Shown here one piece after another: positions 7,114 through 7,182 of a stretch of 7,182 bases of DNA (position 1 is the first letter of the stretch; each line of letters opens with the position of its first letter). Origin of the DNA: DATDRS01 sp035291605 (lineage in GTDB: Bacteria; Chloroflexota; Anaerolineae; Anaerolineales; UBA6663). The position numbers and the translations under genes are program-made. The stretch lies in NCBI GenBank assembly GCA_035291605.1, contig DATDRS010000054.1, positions 1 to 7,182 of the forward strand, given 5' to 3'. The notes under the pieces were generated by a model that saw nothing but the letters and a program-made list of their open reading frames with translations, had not been told where the DNA came from and searched no databases.

Positions 7114-7117
7114 GGAG
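7114..7117 (+). promoter_or_regulatory. Ribosome binding site of the partial plus-strand gene
   Basis: GGAG stands seven bases before the ATG at 7125, a good Shine-Dalgarno spacing that supports this short edge gene being real. Confidence 0.55.
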
Positions 7118-7124
7118 CGCACCC

Positions 7125-7182
7125 ATGGACCAAGACACCTTTCTGACCACAGTATATGTCACCGCCGACGACTATTGCAAAG
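7125..7182 (+). CDS. Probable IS transposase, N-terminal fragment cut by the window edge
   Basis: An ATG with a well-spaced GGAG opens a frame of 19 complete codons that runs off the window. The protein begins MDQDTFLTTVYV and continues with an ADDYCK segment. From memory, this opening resembles the N-terminus of DDE transposases (annotated as IS4-family or IS982-like) that are common in Chloroflexota genomes; the exact family cannot be fixed from 19 residues and the catalytic residues lie outside the window. If correct, an insertion sequence sits immediately upstream of the giant gene and is transcribed away from it. The alternative is an unrelated small gene. No frameshift or stop is seen in the visible part. 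Confidence 0.6.
   Translation, partial: MDQDTFLTTVYVTADDYCK

Larger units (their letters stand above)
6994..7124. other. Intergenic region between divergent genes
   Basis: There is no convincing coding region here. It contains the hairpin at 7013-7040, a TATAAC hexamer (7042-7047) with TTGAAC (7022-7027) only 14 bases upstream, and the palindrome TTGCGCAA (7060-7067). Part of it is probably the left end and leader of the downstream insertion sequence, but neither a terminal inverted repeat nor a target duplication can be identified without the other end. Confidence 0.5.

Noticed and set aside
1..7182. CRISPR array, tRNA or rRNA genes
   Set aside because: No regularly spaced repeats and no tRNA- or rRNA-like sequence were seen; nearly all of the window is one coding frame.

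Overview
The window is GC-rich and strongly G/C-biased at third codon positions. The combination of a class III nucleotide cyclase of the GRYVS type, MacB/FtsX-type permeases and a transposase beginning MDQDTFLTTVYV suggests a Chloroflexota-like bacterium (for example an Anaerolineae or Caldilineae lineage). This assignment is inference from sequence style; no marker gene is present.

Layout. Almost the whole window (19 to about 6909, minus strand) is one uninterrupted giant gene of about 2300 codons. In protein order it holds: a complete duplicated FtsX/MacB-type ABC permease (module A); a second such permease whose first half lacks its extracytoplasmic domain (module B); two tandem TM-sensor-TM units, the first ending in a degenerate HAMP-like stretch and the second in a recognisable HAMP domain; and a C-terminal class III (IIIb-like) adenylate/guanylate cyclase domain. 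I count about 24 membrane segments. That even number places every FtsX coupling loop, the HAMP regions and the cyclase in the cytoplasm, so the fusion is topologically coherent. Residue numbers count from the upstream in-frame ATG at 6993; the preferred start is a TTG at residue 29 (6909-6907) with an AGGAG seven bases upstream.

Right edge. From 6994 to 7124 there is no gene, only a hairpin-forming repeat and weak promoter-like hexamers. At 7125 the first 19 codons of a plus-strand gene appear, probably an insertion-sequence transposase cut off by the window edge. The giant gene and the putative IS are divergently oriented.

How it may work together. FtsX/MacB-family permeases need an ABC ATPase, and none is in the window, so the partner must lie beyond the left edge or elsewhere. 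The proposed reading is that an ABC-type mechanotransmission/transport module and two extracytoplasmic sensors are covalently joined to a cyclase, so that ligand binding or transport activity is reported as a cyclic nucleotide signal. Two short repeats lie inside the coding sequence: a perfect 25-base palindrome (6341-6365) and a degenerate heptanucleotide tandem repeat (5730-5757). They look like genome-dispersed repeats absorbed in frame.
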